Of a stretch of DNA of 24,552 nucleotides, positions 14,952 through 22,102 are shown piece after piece. Within the stretch, counting starts at the first letter, position 1. The number at the start of each line of letters is the position of its first letter. The stretch spans positions 1 through 24,552 of the forward strand of contig JBCDCE010000058.1 of the NCBI GenBank assembly GCA_039182515.1. The letters run 5' to 3'. The notes beneath the pieces are model-generated. The model was not told the origin of the DNA and did not search any database. It saw only the letters and a program-made list of their open reading frames with translations. Source of the DNA: JBCDCE01 sp039182515. GTDB taxonomy: Bacteria > Pseudomonadota > Alphaproteobacteria > Rhodobacterales > Rhodobacteraceae. The position numbers and the translations under genes are program-made.

Positions 14952-16054
14952 TCCTCAGCCTCCTCGCCTGCCTGCGTTTGCGCGTCGCGGCGCAGCTTGC
15001 GCACCAATTCCAACTCCGCCTGAAAGTCCACGTAATGCGGCAGTTTGATATGCTCGAGAAAGCCCGTCGCTTGGATGTTGTCAGCGTGATAAAGCACAAA
15101 TTCTGCGTCTTGTGCGGGTGCGCCGAGGTTGTCTTCGCCCAGCTCTTCCCAGCGCAACGCGCGGTCCACTAAAGCCATGGAAATCGCCTTGCGTTCTGTG
15201 TGGCCAAAGACCAAGCCATAGCCGCGCGTAAACTGCGGCGGCTCGGTTTTGGACCCTTTGAACTGATTGACCGTCTCACATTCCGTAAGTGTCACCTCCC
15301 CGATCTCAACAGAAAACCCAAGCTCTAGGATCTCCATTTCAACAGGCACTGAACCGATGCGCAGCTCGCCCACAAAGGCATGATTGCGCGCATAGCCGCG
15401 CTGCGTGGAATAGGCTAAGCCAAGTGTGAAACCTTCATCACTGCGCGCAAGGGCTTGCAACCGAGTGGCACGATCCGCAGGCATCTCCAAAGGGTCGCGC
15501 GTGAGATCGGGCGGTTTCGCATCATCATGCGGCGCGTCTTCGATCAGGCCTTCGCTGTTGAGGAACTCTGTGACATGGGGGATTGACCCCGCCTGGGGAG
15601 CTTCGTCTAGCGACACCTCGGAAGACGCCTCTTCAGACGCGTCCCACTCAGCCGCAAGTTTGAAATCCAACAAGCGGTGTGTGTAATCAAAGGTCGGCCC
15701 AAGCATTTGGCCCCCTGGCAAGTCCTTAAAGGTCGCGGAGATCCGACGATCACAGAGCATCGCGCCTGTCTCCACTGGTTCAGACGCGCCAAAGCGCGGC
15801 AAGGTGGTCCGATAGGCGCGGATCAGAAAAATAGCCTCGATCAGGTCTCCCCGCGCCTGCTTGATCGCCAGCGCTGCGAGGTCTGGATCATAGAGCGAGC
15901 CTTCGGCCATGACCCTGTTCACAGCCAGAGACAGCTGTTCACGGATCTGCGCGGTGCTTAATTCTGCAACGCTGGGATCTCCACGACGCTCTTCAGCCAA
16001 CCATTCATGAGCCTTCTCTATCGCGCGCTCGCCCCCTTTTGCAGCCACATACAT
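14948..16054 (-). CDS. phnI: PhnI, C-P lyase core subunit
   Basis: A 368-residue PhnI, slightly longer than the E. coli protein (about 354). The N-terminus 'MYVAAKGGERAIEKAHEWLA' and the central 'GYARNHAFVGELRIGSVPVE' and 'RGYGLVFGHTERKAISMALV' are characteristic. With PhnG and PhnH it transfers the phosphonate to ribose of ATP, releasing adenine. The ATG shares one base with the phnH stop (TGATG). The acidic stretch around residues 135-180 is variable linker-like sequence. Confidence 0.95.
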   Translation of the reverse strand: MYVAAKGGERAIEKAHEWLAEERRGDPSVAELSTAQIREQLSLAVNRVMAEGSLYDPDLAALAIKQARGDLIEAIFLIRAYRTTLPRFGASEPVETGAMLCDRRISATFKDLPGGQMLGPTFDYTHRLLDFKLAAEWDASEEASSEVSLDEAPQAGSIPHVTEFLNSEGLIEDAPHDDAKPPDLTRDPLEMPADRATRLQALARSDEGFTLGLAYSTQRGYARNHAFVGELRIGSVPVEMEILELGFSVEIGEVTLTECETVNQFKGSKTEPPQFTRGYGLVFGHTERKAISMALVDRALRWEELGEDNLGAPAQDAEFVLYHADNIQATGFLEHIKLPHYVDFQAELELVRKLRRDAQTQAGEEAEE

Positions 16055-16617
16055 CAGAGCACCTCTGTCGATCTGGGTAGAGCAGCAATTTGGTCTTTGC
16101 AGGTGAAATAGAAGTCCAGCCCCTGCGGAAACTGGCGCTTGTTGGCTTGAAAAGCGGCTATATCCGGCAAGCCAAACTGGGCCTCATCCTGAATACCCGG
16201 CCCTTTGAGTTTTGCGCCGTCTTTGCTAAACTGGGGCATCTCAACGATCAAGGTGGTCGAGCGATCCGGATACTCAGGTGTGCCAATTGGAAAGGCCGAA
16301 ATGGGTGCTAGCGCGTCCCAAGTCCCAACCGCAAACATAGCTTCAGTCGCGCCCACCAAAGGCGCGCCCGTGTGAAAGGAAAGCCATTTACGCACCGGCT
16401 CACAATCCGCTTCGCCCGCCAGAAAGAGAGTTATATCCGCATCACAGAGCGACAAGAGCGCCGTGCCCGCAGCGGCGGACAAGGGTGCAGGCGGCTTAGC
16501 TCCTGTGATCGTATGCACAGTGCCCGGTCGCGCCATGGCCTCCATGAGCGCACGAAACGCATGGGCCGATTGGCGCGCGGGGTCCGAAAAGCCCCCTGAG
16601 AGCACTTGGGCCTCCAT
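16054..16617 (-). CDS. phnH: PhnH, C-P lyase core subunit
   Basis: A 187-residue PhnH (E. coli about 194). It starts 'MEAQVLSGGFSDPARQSAHA', the standard PhnH N-terminus ('GF.DP...S...FR..M'), and continues 'MEAMARPGTVHTITGA' and 'FPIGTPEYPDRSTTLIVEMP'. ATG 16617 shares one base with the phnG stop (TGATG); the longer open frame back to 16818 would overlap most of phnG and is rejected. It is a structural partner of PhnG-I-J. Confidence 0.94.
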   Translation of the reverse strand: MEAQVLSGGFSDPARQSAHAFRALMEAMARPGTVHTITGAKPPAPLSAAAGTALLSLCDADITLFLAGEADCEPVRKWLSFHTGAPLVGATEAMFAVGTWDALAPISAFPIGTPEYPDRSTTLIVEMPQFSKDGAKLKGPGIQDEAQFGLPDIAAFQANKRQFPQGLDFYFTCKDQIAALPRSTEVL

Positions 16618-17093
16618 CAACGCCCACCCCGCGGCACGCTTGTGGCCATGGTGAAGAACTCCACTTTTGTGCCTGCCGCTTTTGCCGCGCGGGCCGATTG
16701 GCGCGCCTGCACTTCGACTTCGAGAGGTGCGAGGATCTTCTCTTGCAGATCTGGGGCCATATTCGTTTGCATCAAAGCGTCCACCAAAGCAGCGGCCTCC
16801 GCATCCTCTTTGCGACACCCTTGAATATAGGCATGCCCCACCGCACCACTTTCCAATGCCAAAGCACAGCGCGTGACGGTCATTTCACCAAGATTGAAAG
16901 GTTGACCCGTGCCCCCTGCACGGCCCTGAACCATTGTGGTGCCGATTTCAGGCACGCGCAGCCAGGTAAATTCCGGGCGGGTCATAGCCGCATCCAGCAG
17001 CTCAGAAACACGGCCCCCAGGCGCTTTGGCCAAAAGACTCATCCAAGCTTTGCGCAGCATTTGCGGGTGTTCAGGCTCTAAAGCGCCTTCCAT
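16617..17093 (-). CDS. phnG: PhnG, C-P lyase core subunit
   Basis: A 158-residue PhnG (E. coli about 150). It is recognisable by 'RKAWMSLLAKAPGGRVSELL', 'EFTWLRVPEIGTTMVQGRAG' and 'FNLGEMTVTRCALALESGAV'. It is the first gene of the phnGHIJKLNM operon. I chose ATG 17093; an in-frame ATG at 17129 would place 12 extra residues over the repeats that look like an operator. The gene is divergent from phnF with an 81-bp gap. Confidence 0.93.
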   Translation of the reverse strand: MEGALEPEHPQMLRKAWMSLLAKAPGGRVSELLDAAMTRPEFTWLRVPEIGTTMVQGRAGGTGQPFNLGEMTVTRCALALESGAVGHAYIQGCRKEDAEAAALVDALMQTNMAPDLQEKILAPLEVEVQARQSARAAKAAGTKVEFFTMATSVPRGGR

Positions 17094-17110
17094 CTCGACA
17101 ACTTTTCCAA

Positions 17111-17128
17111 TTACTATACAACTATACA
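17111..17128. promoter_or_regulatory. Putative PhnF operator: tandem ACTATACA repeat in phnG/phnF gap
   Basis: ACTATACA occurs twice in direct tandem (17113-17120, 17121-17128), preceded by TT. On the other strand each copy contains GTATAG, which matches half of the GTxTAxAC core described for HutC-type GntR regulators. It lies between the divergent phnG and phnF genes. The 12-mer TTACTATACAAC (17111-17122) recurs with one mismatch at 22062-22073. PhnF binding is inferred. Confidence 0.5.
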
Positions 17129-17174
17129 TATCTTAACACGTGCGTTCGATTTTGCAAAAAGGGATTTGGGAAAA

Positions 17175-17894
17175 GTGACCGCAAAATCCAAAAGCACACC
17201 CGTCTGGAAAGCGATTGCGGATGCGCTTCGCGGCGACATTGCAGAAGCCCGCTATGTGCCGGGTGACAAGCTTCCCACAGAAGCGGCTCTCGCAGAGCGC
17301 TTTGGGGTTAATCGCCATACGGTGCGCCATGGGTTGTCCAAACTGGTCGAGGAAGGGCTTGTGAGAACCCGGCGCGGTGCCGGCGCTTTTGTGGCTGCAA
17401 CACCTACGGACTATCCCATTGGCCAGCGGGTGCGCTTTCATGAAAACCTCATTGCCGCAGGCAGGCACCCGGAAAAGCGCGCTCTCCTCCTGCAAGAACG
17501 CGCAGCCTCTGAAAGAGAAGCCCAGGCCTTGAAGATCGCGCCTGGCGACAAGCTTTGTGCTTATCACGGGTTGTCTTTGTCTGATGGGCAGCCAATCGCC
17601 CTTTTCGAAAGTCTTTTCCCTCTGGCGCGCCTGCCCGGCATCACAGCGGCCCTAGAAGACATCAGCAGCGTCACAGAAGCGCTCCGCATCGTGGGCGTCA
17701 CAGATTACACACGCGCGACGACGCGGCTCACGGCTGTACGGGCCACAACGCCCCAGGCGCTGCATCTCTTGGTCTCCGAAGGAGATCCTTTGCTGCGCTC
17801 CTCAAGCGTCAATGTGGATGAGACCGGCAATCCGGTTGAATACGGGCGCACTTGGTTTGCCGGGGACCGCGTGACGCTCACGCTAGAGACATAA
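17175..17894 (+). CDS. phnF: PhnF, GntR/HutC family regulator of phosphonate genes
   Basis: A 239-residue regulator with a GntR winged helix at about residues 8-72 ('VWKAIADALRGDIAEARYVP', 'LPTEAALAERFGVNRHTVRH', 'LVRTRRGAGAFV') and a UTRA domain from about 85 to 235. In the middle of a phn locus this is PhnF, usually a repressor of phn genes. GTG 17175 is preferred, with GGGA about 10 bases upstream; a TTG at 17166 leaves no room for a ribosome-binding site. It is divergent from phnG and converges on phnE2 with 15 bp between the stops. Confidence 0.9.
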   Translation: MTAKSKSTPVWKAIADALRGDIAEARYVPGDKLPTEAALAERFGVNRHTVRHGLSKLVEEGLVRTRRGAGAFVAATPTDYPIGQRVRFHENLIAAGRHPEKRALLLQERAASEREAQALKIAPGDKLCAYHGLSLSDGQPIALFESLFPLARLPGITAALEDISSVTEALRIVGVTDYTRATTRLTAVRATTPQALHLLVSEGDPLLRSSSVNVDETGNPVEYGRTWFAGDRVTLTLET

Positions 17895-17909
17895 AGGCCT
17901 CCCTTCAGA

Positions 17910-19235
17910 TCACCTCATGCGCCCGATGAGCCGACCACGGAGCCATCCCGAGACCCAATCCATCAGCATGACCATCACGACGATCAAAGCGATGTAGTAG
18001 GCGACCTCTTCCCAGTCCTTTTGCGTCTGAATGGCTTGAGTGAGCAGTAAGCCGATCCCACCGCCGGTGATGGCGCCAATGATCGTGGCCGACCGCGTGT
18101 TGGATTCCAGGACATAGAAAACCTGAGACAAGAGCACAGGCATCACCTGCGGCAGAACGCCAAAGCGGTAGCGTTGCAGCGGCTTGGCCCCGGTGGACGC
18201 CACCCCGTCGATCTGGGACTGATCGACATTTTCCAAAGCCTCTGAGAAGGTTTTGCCAAAAGTGCCCGTGTCCGTGATCAAAATCGCCAAGGTCCCTGTG
18301 AGCGGCCCGGGCCCAAATGCCCGCACCAAAACCACCGTCCAAATTAACGCATCCACACCGCGCACAAAGTCGAACAAACGCCGTATAACTGCGCGGAACA
18401 GCAGGATTGGCGTGAAGCGCTTTGCCGCCACGAACGCCAAGGGCAGGGCCACCAGCGCGGCCCCCATCGTGCCGAGAAAGGCCATGAGGATCGTCTCGCC
18501 AATGGCCCAGGCCACGTCCCCATGGCGCCACATCTTGTTGGTCCACCAGTCTGCAAGAGCCCCCTTAAGATTGGAGCGCTCCGGATCAATCTGCGCACCT
18601 AGAGCGATCTCTCCAAAGCTCTTGCCGTGATAGGGGCTGTCGAGTGTGAACCAAAAGAGCTCCCAGCCCGCAAAGTAGCGAAATACCTCCGTGCGCGCGC
18701 CCGTAAGAGTGACCCGGCCTTGCCCCGTCGTGATGGCAATGCGGCGGCTTGAGATGGACATCATACTGGCCAAGTCTTCGGGCAGCGCGTCAGGCAAATT
18801 CGTGATCAGGTTGCGCTCTTGGGCCTGCACTTCGATGCGGTCAAACCCAGGGATGTCGATCTCGGTGCGGTTCTGCGGCAGGTAGCGCACGATGTGACCT
18901 TCACCCAGATCGACGCTGATCACCTCATCGCCCGTCACCCAAGCAGGACGCGTCCCCTTCGGATAAGTCCCTTTGCGCTCGCCTTCATAGGCGTACCTGA
19001 TCTTACCCGAGCGATTGTTGCGGGTCACATGGACCTTGTGCGACCAGCTATCTGAGGCAAGGGTGGCCGCATTGCTCCAATTGGCCCGGGCCACGAGGTC
19101 CCCGATATCAAAGGCGAAAAAGACATAGATGAGATAGGCCAGAACGAGCGTAGGTATGGCAAAAGCGACCCGTCGCTTGCGCCGAAACATCAGGTCCGCC
19201 TTGGCTTTCGCGTCTTGAAGGCCTGAGACACTCAT
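17910..19235 (-). CDS. phnE: PhnE2, phosphonate ABC transporter permease with large N-terminal periplasmic insertion
   Basis: A 441-residue permease, much longer than the usual 260-280. After a cytoplasmic N-terminus and one membrane helix (about 23-42) comes a polar region of about 200 residues (43-241) with no hydrophobic helix until 'WELFWFTLDS', then the normal permease domain from about 242. That domain includes the EAA loop 'NVDQSQIDGVASTGAKPLQR' that contacts the ATPase PhnC. The ATG overlaps the phnE1 stop by 4 bp, so the two permeases likely form a heterodimer. The long insertion is probably periplasmic and could contact PhnD. It is the last gene of phnCDE1E2. Confidence 0.92.
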   Translation of the reverse strand: MSVSGLQDAKAKADLMFRRKRRVAFAIPTLVLAYLIYVFFAFDIGDLVARANWSNAATLASDSWSHKVHVTRNNRSGKIRYAYEGERKGTYPKGTRPAWVTGDEVISVDLGEGHIVRYLPQNRTEIDIPGFDRIEVQAQERNLITNLPDALPEDLASMMSISSRRIAITTGQGRVTLTGARTEVFRYFAGWELFWFTLDSPYHGKSFGEIALGAQIDPERSNLKGALADWWTNKMWRHGDVAWAIGETILMAFLGTMGAALVALPLAFVAAKRFTPILLFRAVIRRLFDFVRGVDALIWTVVLVRAFGPGPLTGTLAILITDTGTFGKTFSEALENVDQSQIDGVASTGAKPLQRYRFGVLPQVMPVLLSQVFYVLESNTRSATIIGAITGGGIGLLLTQAIQTQKDWEEVAYYIALIVVMVMLMDWVSGWLRGRLIGRMR

Positions 19236-20077
19236 AGCCTTTGCCCTTCGCTCAATCGGTTGCGGTAGCGGCTGGACACTTGGTCAAACACAACAATCGT
19301 GCCAAAGAGCAGCACAAAAATGGCTGCGGCCTCATCAAAGCGCCCCGGCCCCCAGGCCATTGCGTTGCGCAACTCAAAGCCTAACCCCCCTGCCCCCACA
19401 AAGCCCAAGATCGCAGAGGCGCGAATGTTAATCTCAAAGCGCAAAAGCGCGTAGCTGACATAGTTGGGCGCGACCTGCGGCATGAGGCCCAAAAGCATAC
19501 GTTGTGACCAAGCTGCACCGGTGGATTGCAAGCCCTCAAGAGGCTTTTGATCCGCGTTTTCAGCAACTTCCGAGAAGAGTTTGCCCAGCGCACCAGCTGT
19601 ATGAAGCGCAATTGCAATGACCGCGGGGACCGGCCCACCGCCCAACACAAAAATGAGCATCAATGCGATCACGATCTCAGGGACGGCGCGCATGACATCT
19701 GAAAGCCTCCGAAAAAGCGGGACCAGCCGTGGCCATTTTGCAAGCCCGCGCGTGCCAAAAAGGGACAAACCCAAACCGCCTGCCGTTCCCAAGAGCGTAG
19801 ACAGAGCCGCAATATTGAGGGTTTCTAGAAGGGCCGGAACAAACTTCACGATCAGCTTTGGCAGATCCGACCGTTTCTCCCAAGCCTCTGAGAGAACATC
19901 CAAAGGATAGTCGCCAATCTGAGGCAACCCCTCCCAAAAACCGCCCGCATTCCGATCCTCAGCCACGCTAAAGCCAGCAACTATCAGCACGACAAAAATC
20001 AGCAGAGTTAGCCCGCTATAAAACCGCCGCCGGTGCAGCTCAGCCATGTAATCAGACTGAATACTTGCAACGCTCAC
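19232..20077 (-). CDS. phnE: PhnE1, phosphonate ABC transporter permease
   Basis: A 281-residue permease with an N-terminal helix (about 21-39) and a BPD_transp_1 domain with five further segments. The EAA loop is 'NADQKPLEGLQSTGAAWSQR', and the family ending 'GFVGAGGLGFELRNAM' follows. It is the standard PhnE length. It starts 5 bp after the phnD stop and overlaps phnE2 by 4 bp. It forms the membrane pore for phosphonate uptake together with PhnE2. Confidence 0.94.
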   Translation of the reverse strand: MSVASIQSDYMAELHRRRFYSGLTLLIFVVLIVAGFSVAEDRNAGGFWEGLPQIGDYPLDVLSEAWEKRSDLPKLIVKFVPALLETLNIAALSTLLGTAGGLGLSLFGTRGLAKWPRLVPLFRRLSDVMRAVPEIVIALMLIFVLGGGPVPAVIAIALHTAGALGKLFSEVAENADQKPLEGLQSTGAAWSQRMLLGLMPQVAPNYVSYALLRFEINIRASAILGFVGAGGLGFELRNAMAWGPGRFDEAAAIFVLLFGTIVVFDQVSSRYRNRLSEGQRL

Positions 20078-20082
20078 AAGCG

Positions 20083-21000
20083 CTAGTCGCCGCTTTTTGC
20101 TTTGCGGGCGTCAATCACGGAAAGATAGGTGTCGTGACCCACAGGCTGGAATCCAAGAGACTCGCCCCCCGCGACACCGTAGGCGCAATCAGGATCAATC
20201 TCGTAAAGGGTGTCCATGAGCTCTGTCATGATCGCTTTGACCTCTACGGGCAGCGATTTGCGCAAGACAAAGGGGCCTTCCGGGATCACCTTGGATTTCC
20301 AGATCTCAACGAGGTCGTTCATATCAACGAGTCCCGCATCAACCGCCTTGCGCAGTGCGCCTGAATTGTAGCCATCTTCCCAGTTGCCTTGACCATCTGC
20401 CCAGGTGACGCCAGCGTCGATGTCCCCATTGGCCACAGCAACAATTGTCTGCTCATGGCCGCCGGTAAACTTCACGTCGCCAAAATACGCACCAGGCTCC
20501 ATTGAGATGCCTGCTTTGTACTGCGGAATTTCGATGGAGGGGATCAGATAACCAGAGGTGGAGTTTGGATCTCCAAAGCCAAAAACCTTGCCTTGCATGC
20601 CATCCAAGCTGTCAATCCCGCTGTCAGCCCGCGCAAAGGCCACCGAGTGGTAACCAATCGTGCCGTCCACATTGACCTTCACAAGCACCGGCTCTACCGC
20701 TTCGGGATCTTGCAAATAAGTCGCTGCATAGGCCGAGGCGCCCAGCCAGGCCATGTCGATTGTGCCGCCCAATACGCCTTGAATGACACCGTTGTAATCA
20801 GCCGGCGCGAAGAGCTTGGTTTCCACGCCCAGCGCTTGGGTCGTGTAATTTTGCAAGCAGGCATGGCTGCTGAGCCTGTCCTGCGCGTTCTCTCCGCCTA
20901 AAATGCCAATCCGAAATTCTGAAATGGCTTTGTCATCGGCCAGCGCGGCAAAGCCAAGCGTGGCTGTGGCCACAAAGGTCAGAACGAGGATCTTAGTCAT
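20083..21000 (-). CDS. phnD: PhnD, phosphonate ABC transporter periplasmic binding protein
   Basis: A 305-residue binding protein with signal peptide MTKILVLTFVATATLGFAAL then A before DDK. The mature part 'EFRIGILGGENAQDRLSSH' and 'GVIQGVLGGTIDMAWLGASA' and 'GFGDPNSTSGYLIPSIEI' are classic PhnD features; the latter two segments contribute to phosphonate binding. GGAG precedes two adjacent ATGs (21003 and 21000); the second has the better spacing. The frame extends to 21087 but the extra residues overlap phnC and are not signal-like. It is periplasmic and delivers phosphonate to PhnE1/E2. Confidence 0.95.
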   Translation of the reverse strand: MTKILVLTFVATATLGFAALADDKAISEFRIGILGGENAQDRLSSHACLQNYTTQALGVETKLFAPADYNGVIQGVLGGTIDMAWLGASAYAATYLQDPEAVEPVLVKVNVDGTIGYHSVAFARADSGIDSLDGMQGKVFGFGDPNSTSGYLIPSIEIPQYKAGISMEPGAYFGDVKFTGGHEQTIVAVANGDIDAGVTWADGQGNWEDGYNSGALRKAVDAGLVDMNDLVEIWKSKVIPEGPFVLRKSLPVEVKAIMTELMDTLYEIDPDCAYGVAGGESLGFQPVGHDTYLSVIDARKAKSGD

Positions 21001-21059
21001 CATGGTCTCCGGTAGGTTTGGATGAAGAAACCCCGCGCCGCTGGCAAGGCTCAACGCAG

Positions 21060-21863
21060 TTAGGCATAGGCTTTTGGGGTTGCGCAAAATTCGTCAATCT
21101 CTGTTGAGGTGACCGCTTCGGAAAACGCCGCCCCTGCCCCATAAATGTCGCGCGCAACGCCGGGTGTGAGTTCTCCGGGCACACCATCAAAGACAATCCG
21201 CCCGTCCCGCATACCAATCACCCGGTCACAATAGCGCCGCGCCGTGTCGAGCGTGTGCAGGTTGGCGATGACCAATCGTCCGTCCTCTTCATGAATGTCA
21301 CGCAAAGACTGCATCACCACCTGCGCATTCATCGGATCAAGCGAGGCAATGGGCTCATCCGCCAAAATGATCTTGGGATCTTGCATTAGAGCACGTGCAA
21401 TCGCCACACGCTGATGTTGCCCTCCCGACAAATCCTCTGCGCGCTTGGAGGCTTGTTCTGCGATCCCGAGGCGGTCCAAAATGTCTATCGCTTTGTGAAT
21501 GTCTGCTTGAGGATACAAGTTAAAGAGCGTTGCAAGCGTTGACCGCCTGTTCAATGTCCCATGCAACACATTCGACACCACATCCATGCGCCCGACCAGA
21601 TTAAACTGTTGAAAGATCATCGCGCAGCGGGCCTGCCAGCGGCGCTTTGCAGCCCCCTTCAGCGCCGTAATGTCCGCGCCTTCAAACACGATGGTGCCTG
21701 CGCTTAGATCCGTCAGCCGGTTCACCATGCGCAAGAGCGTGGACTTTCCAGCACCGGACGGTCCAATGATCCCAATCATTGCGGGCTTATCGACGTGGAT
21801 CCTGACCGCATCCACAGCCGTAATCTCCCCGAACCGCTTTGTCAGAGCATCAATCTCAAGCAT
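21060..21863 (-). CDS. phnC: PhnC, phosphonate ABC transporter ATP-binding protein
   Basis: A 267-residue ABC ATPase with Walker A G34-P-S-G-A-G-K-S-T42, Q-loop 'AMIFQQFNLVGRMDVVSNVL' (a PhnC hallmark), signature L145-SGGQHQR-152 and Walker B ILADEP (166-171). ATG 21863 gives the normal start 'MLEIDALTKRFG'; the longer frame to 21908 adds an unconserved leader. The ribosome-binding site is weak. It heads the phnCDE1E2 unit, 59 bp before phnD, and is divergent from the COG0523 gene with a 239-bp gap. Confidence 0.95.
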   Translation of the reverse strand: MLEIDALTKRFGEITAVDAVRIHVDKPAMIGIIGPSGAGKSTLLRMVNRLTDLSAGTIVFEGADITALKGAAKRRWQARCAMIFQQFNLVGRMDVVSNVLHGTLNRRSTLATLFNLYPQADIHKAIDILDRLGIAEQASKRAEDLSGGQHQRVAIARALMQDPKIILADEPIASLDPMNAQVVMQSLRDIHEEDGRLVIANLHTLDTARRYCDRVIGMRDGRIVFDGVPGELTPGVARDIYGAGAAFSEAVTSTEIDEFCATPKAYA

Positions 21864-21930
21864 ATCGCGAGCATGTTCACATGGCGCACGAGAGCTGTAA
21901 AGCCGCACGCGCCTCAGCTTGGCTCTGGAG

Positions 21931-21959
21931 CGTTTTCAATTTCGAAACGCACGCGTTTT
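21931..21959. repeat. Cluster of CGTTTT / AAACG inverted repeats upstream of phnC
   Basis: CGTTTT (21931-21936), GAAACG (21944-21949) and CGTTTT (21954-21959) lie close together. AAACGC (21945-21950) and GCGTTT (21953-21958) form a perfect 6-bp dyad with a 2-bp centre. It lies 68-96 bp upstream of the phnC start. It may be a transcription factor site; no known box was recognised. Confidence 0.35.
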
Positions 21960-22060
21960 GCGCACAGCACCCGCCAAGAAGCGTCTTAGTCACCGGTAAA
22001 AACCCGTCAGGGCTCTGTCTCGCCACATCGCGATTAAAGACGTTTCAGCCCACAGCAAAT

Positions 22061-22073
22061 GTTACTATATAAC
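22061..22073. promoter_or_regulatory. Second PhnF-site-like sequence between phnC and the COG0523 gene
   Basis: GTTACTATATAAC is a dyad with arms GTTA/TAAC. Its core TTACTATATAAC differs from the phnG/phnF site (17111-17122) at one of twelve positions. It ends 29 bp before the COG0523 start and is about 200 bp from phnC, so it may control the GTPase gene, phnC, or both. Confidence 0.45.
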
Positions 22074-22102
22074 AGCGCGACAGTTCTGCCTTGGATCAAG
22101 AC

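Noticed and set aside
14178..15023. 281-codon + strand open frame
   Set aside because: It is antisense to phnJ, which has all its catalytic residues; a GC-rich codon shadow.
16618..16818. N-terminal extension of phnH
   Set aside because: It would overlap phnG almost entirely and is basic, low-complexity sequence. ATG 16617 gives the standard PhnH start and a TGATG junction.
22061..22086. Pho box upstream of phnC
   Set aside because: On the minus strand CTGTC and CTGTT occur but are spaced 8 rather than 11 bases apart, and the rest does not fit the Pho box consensus.
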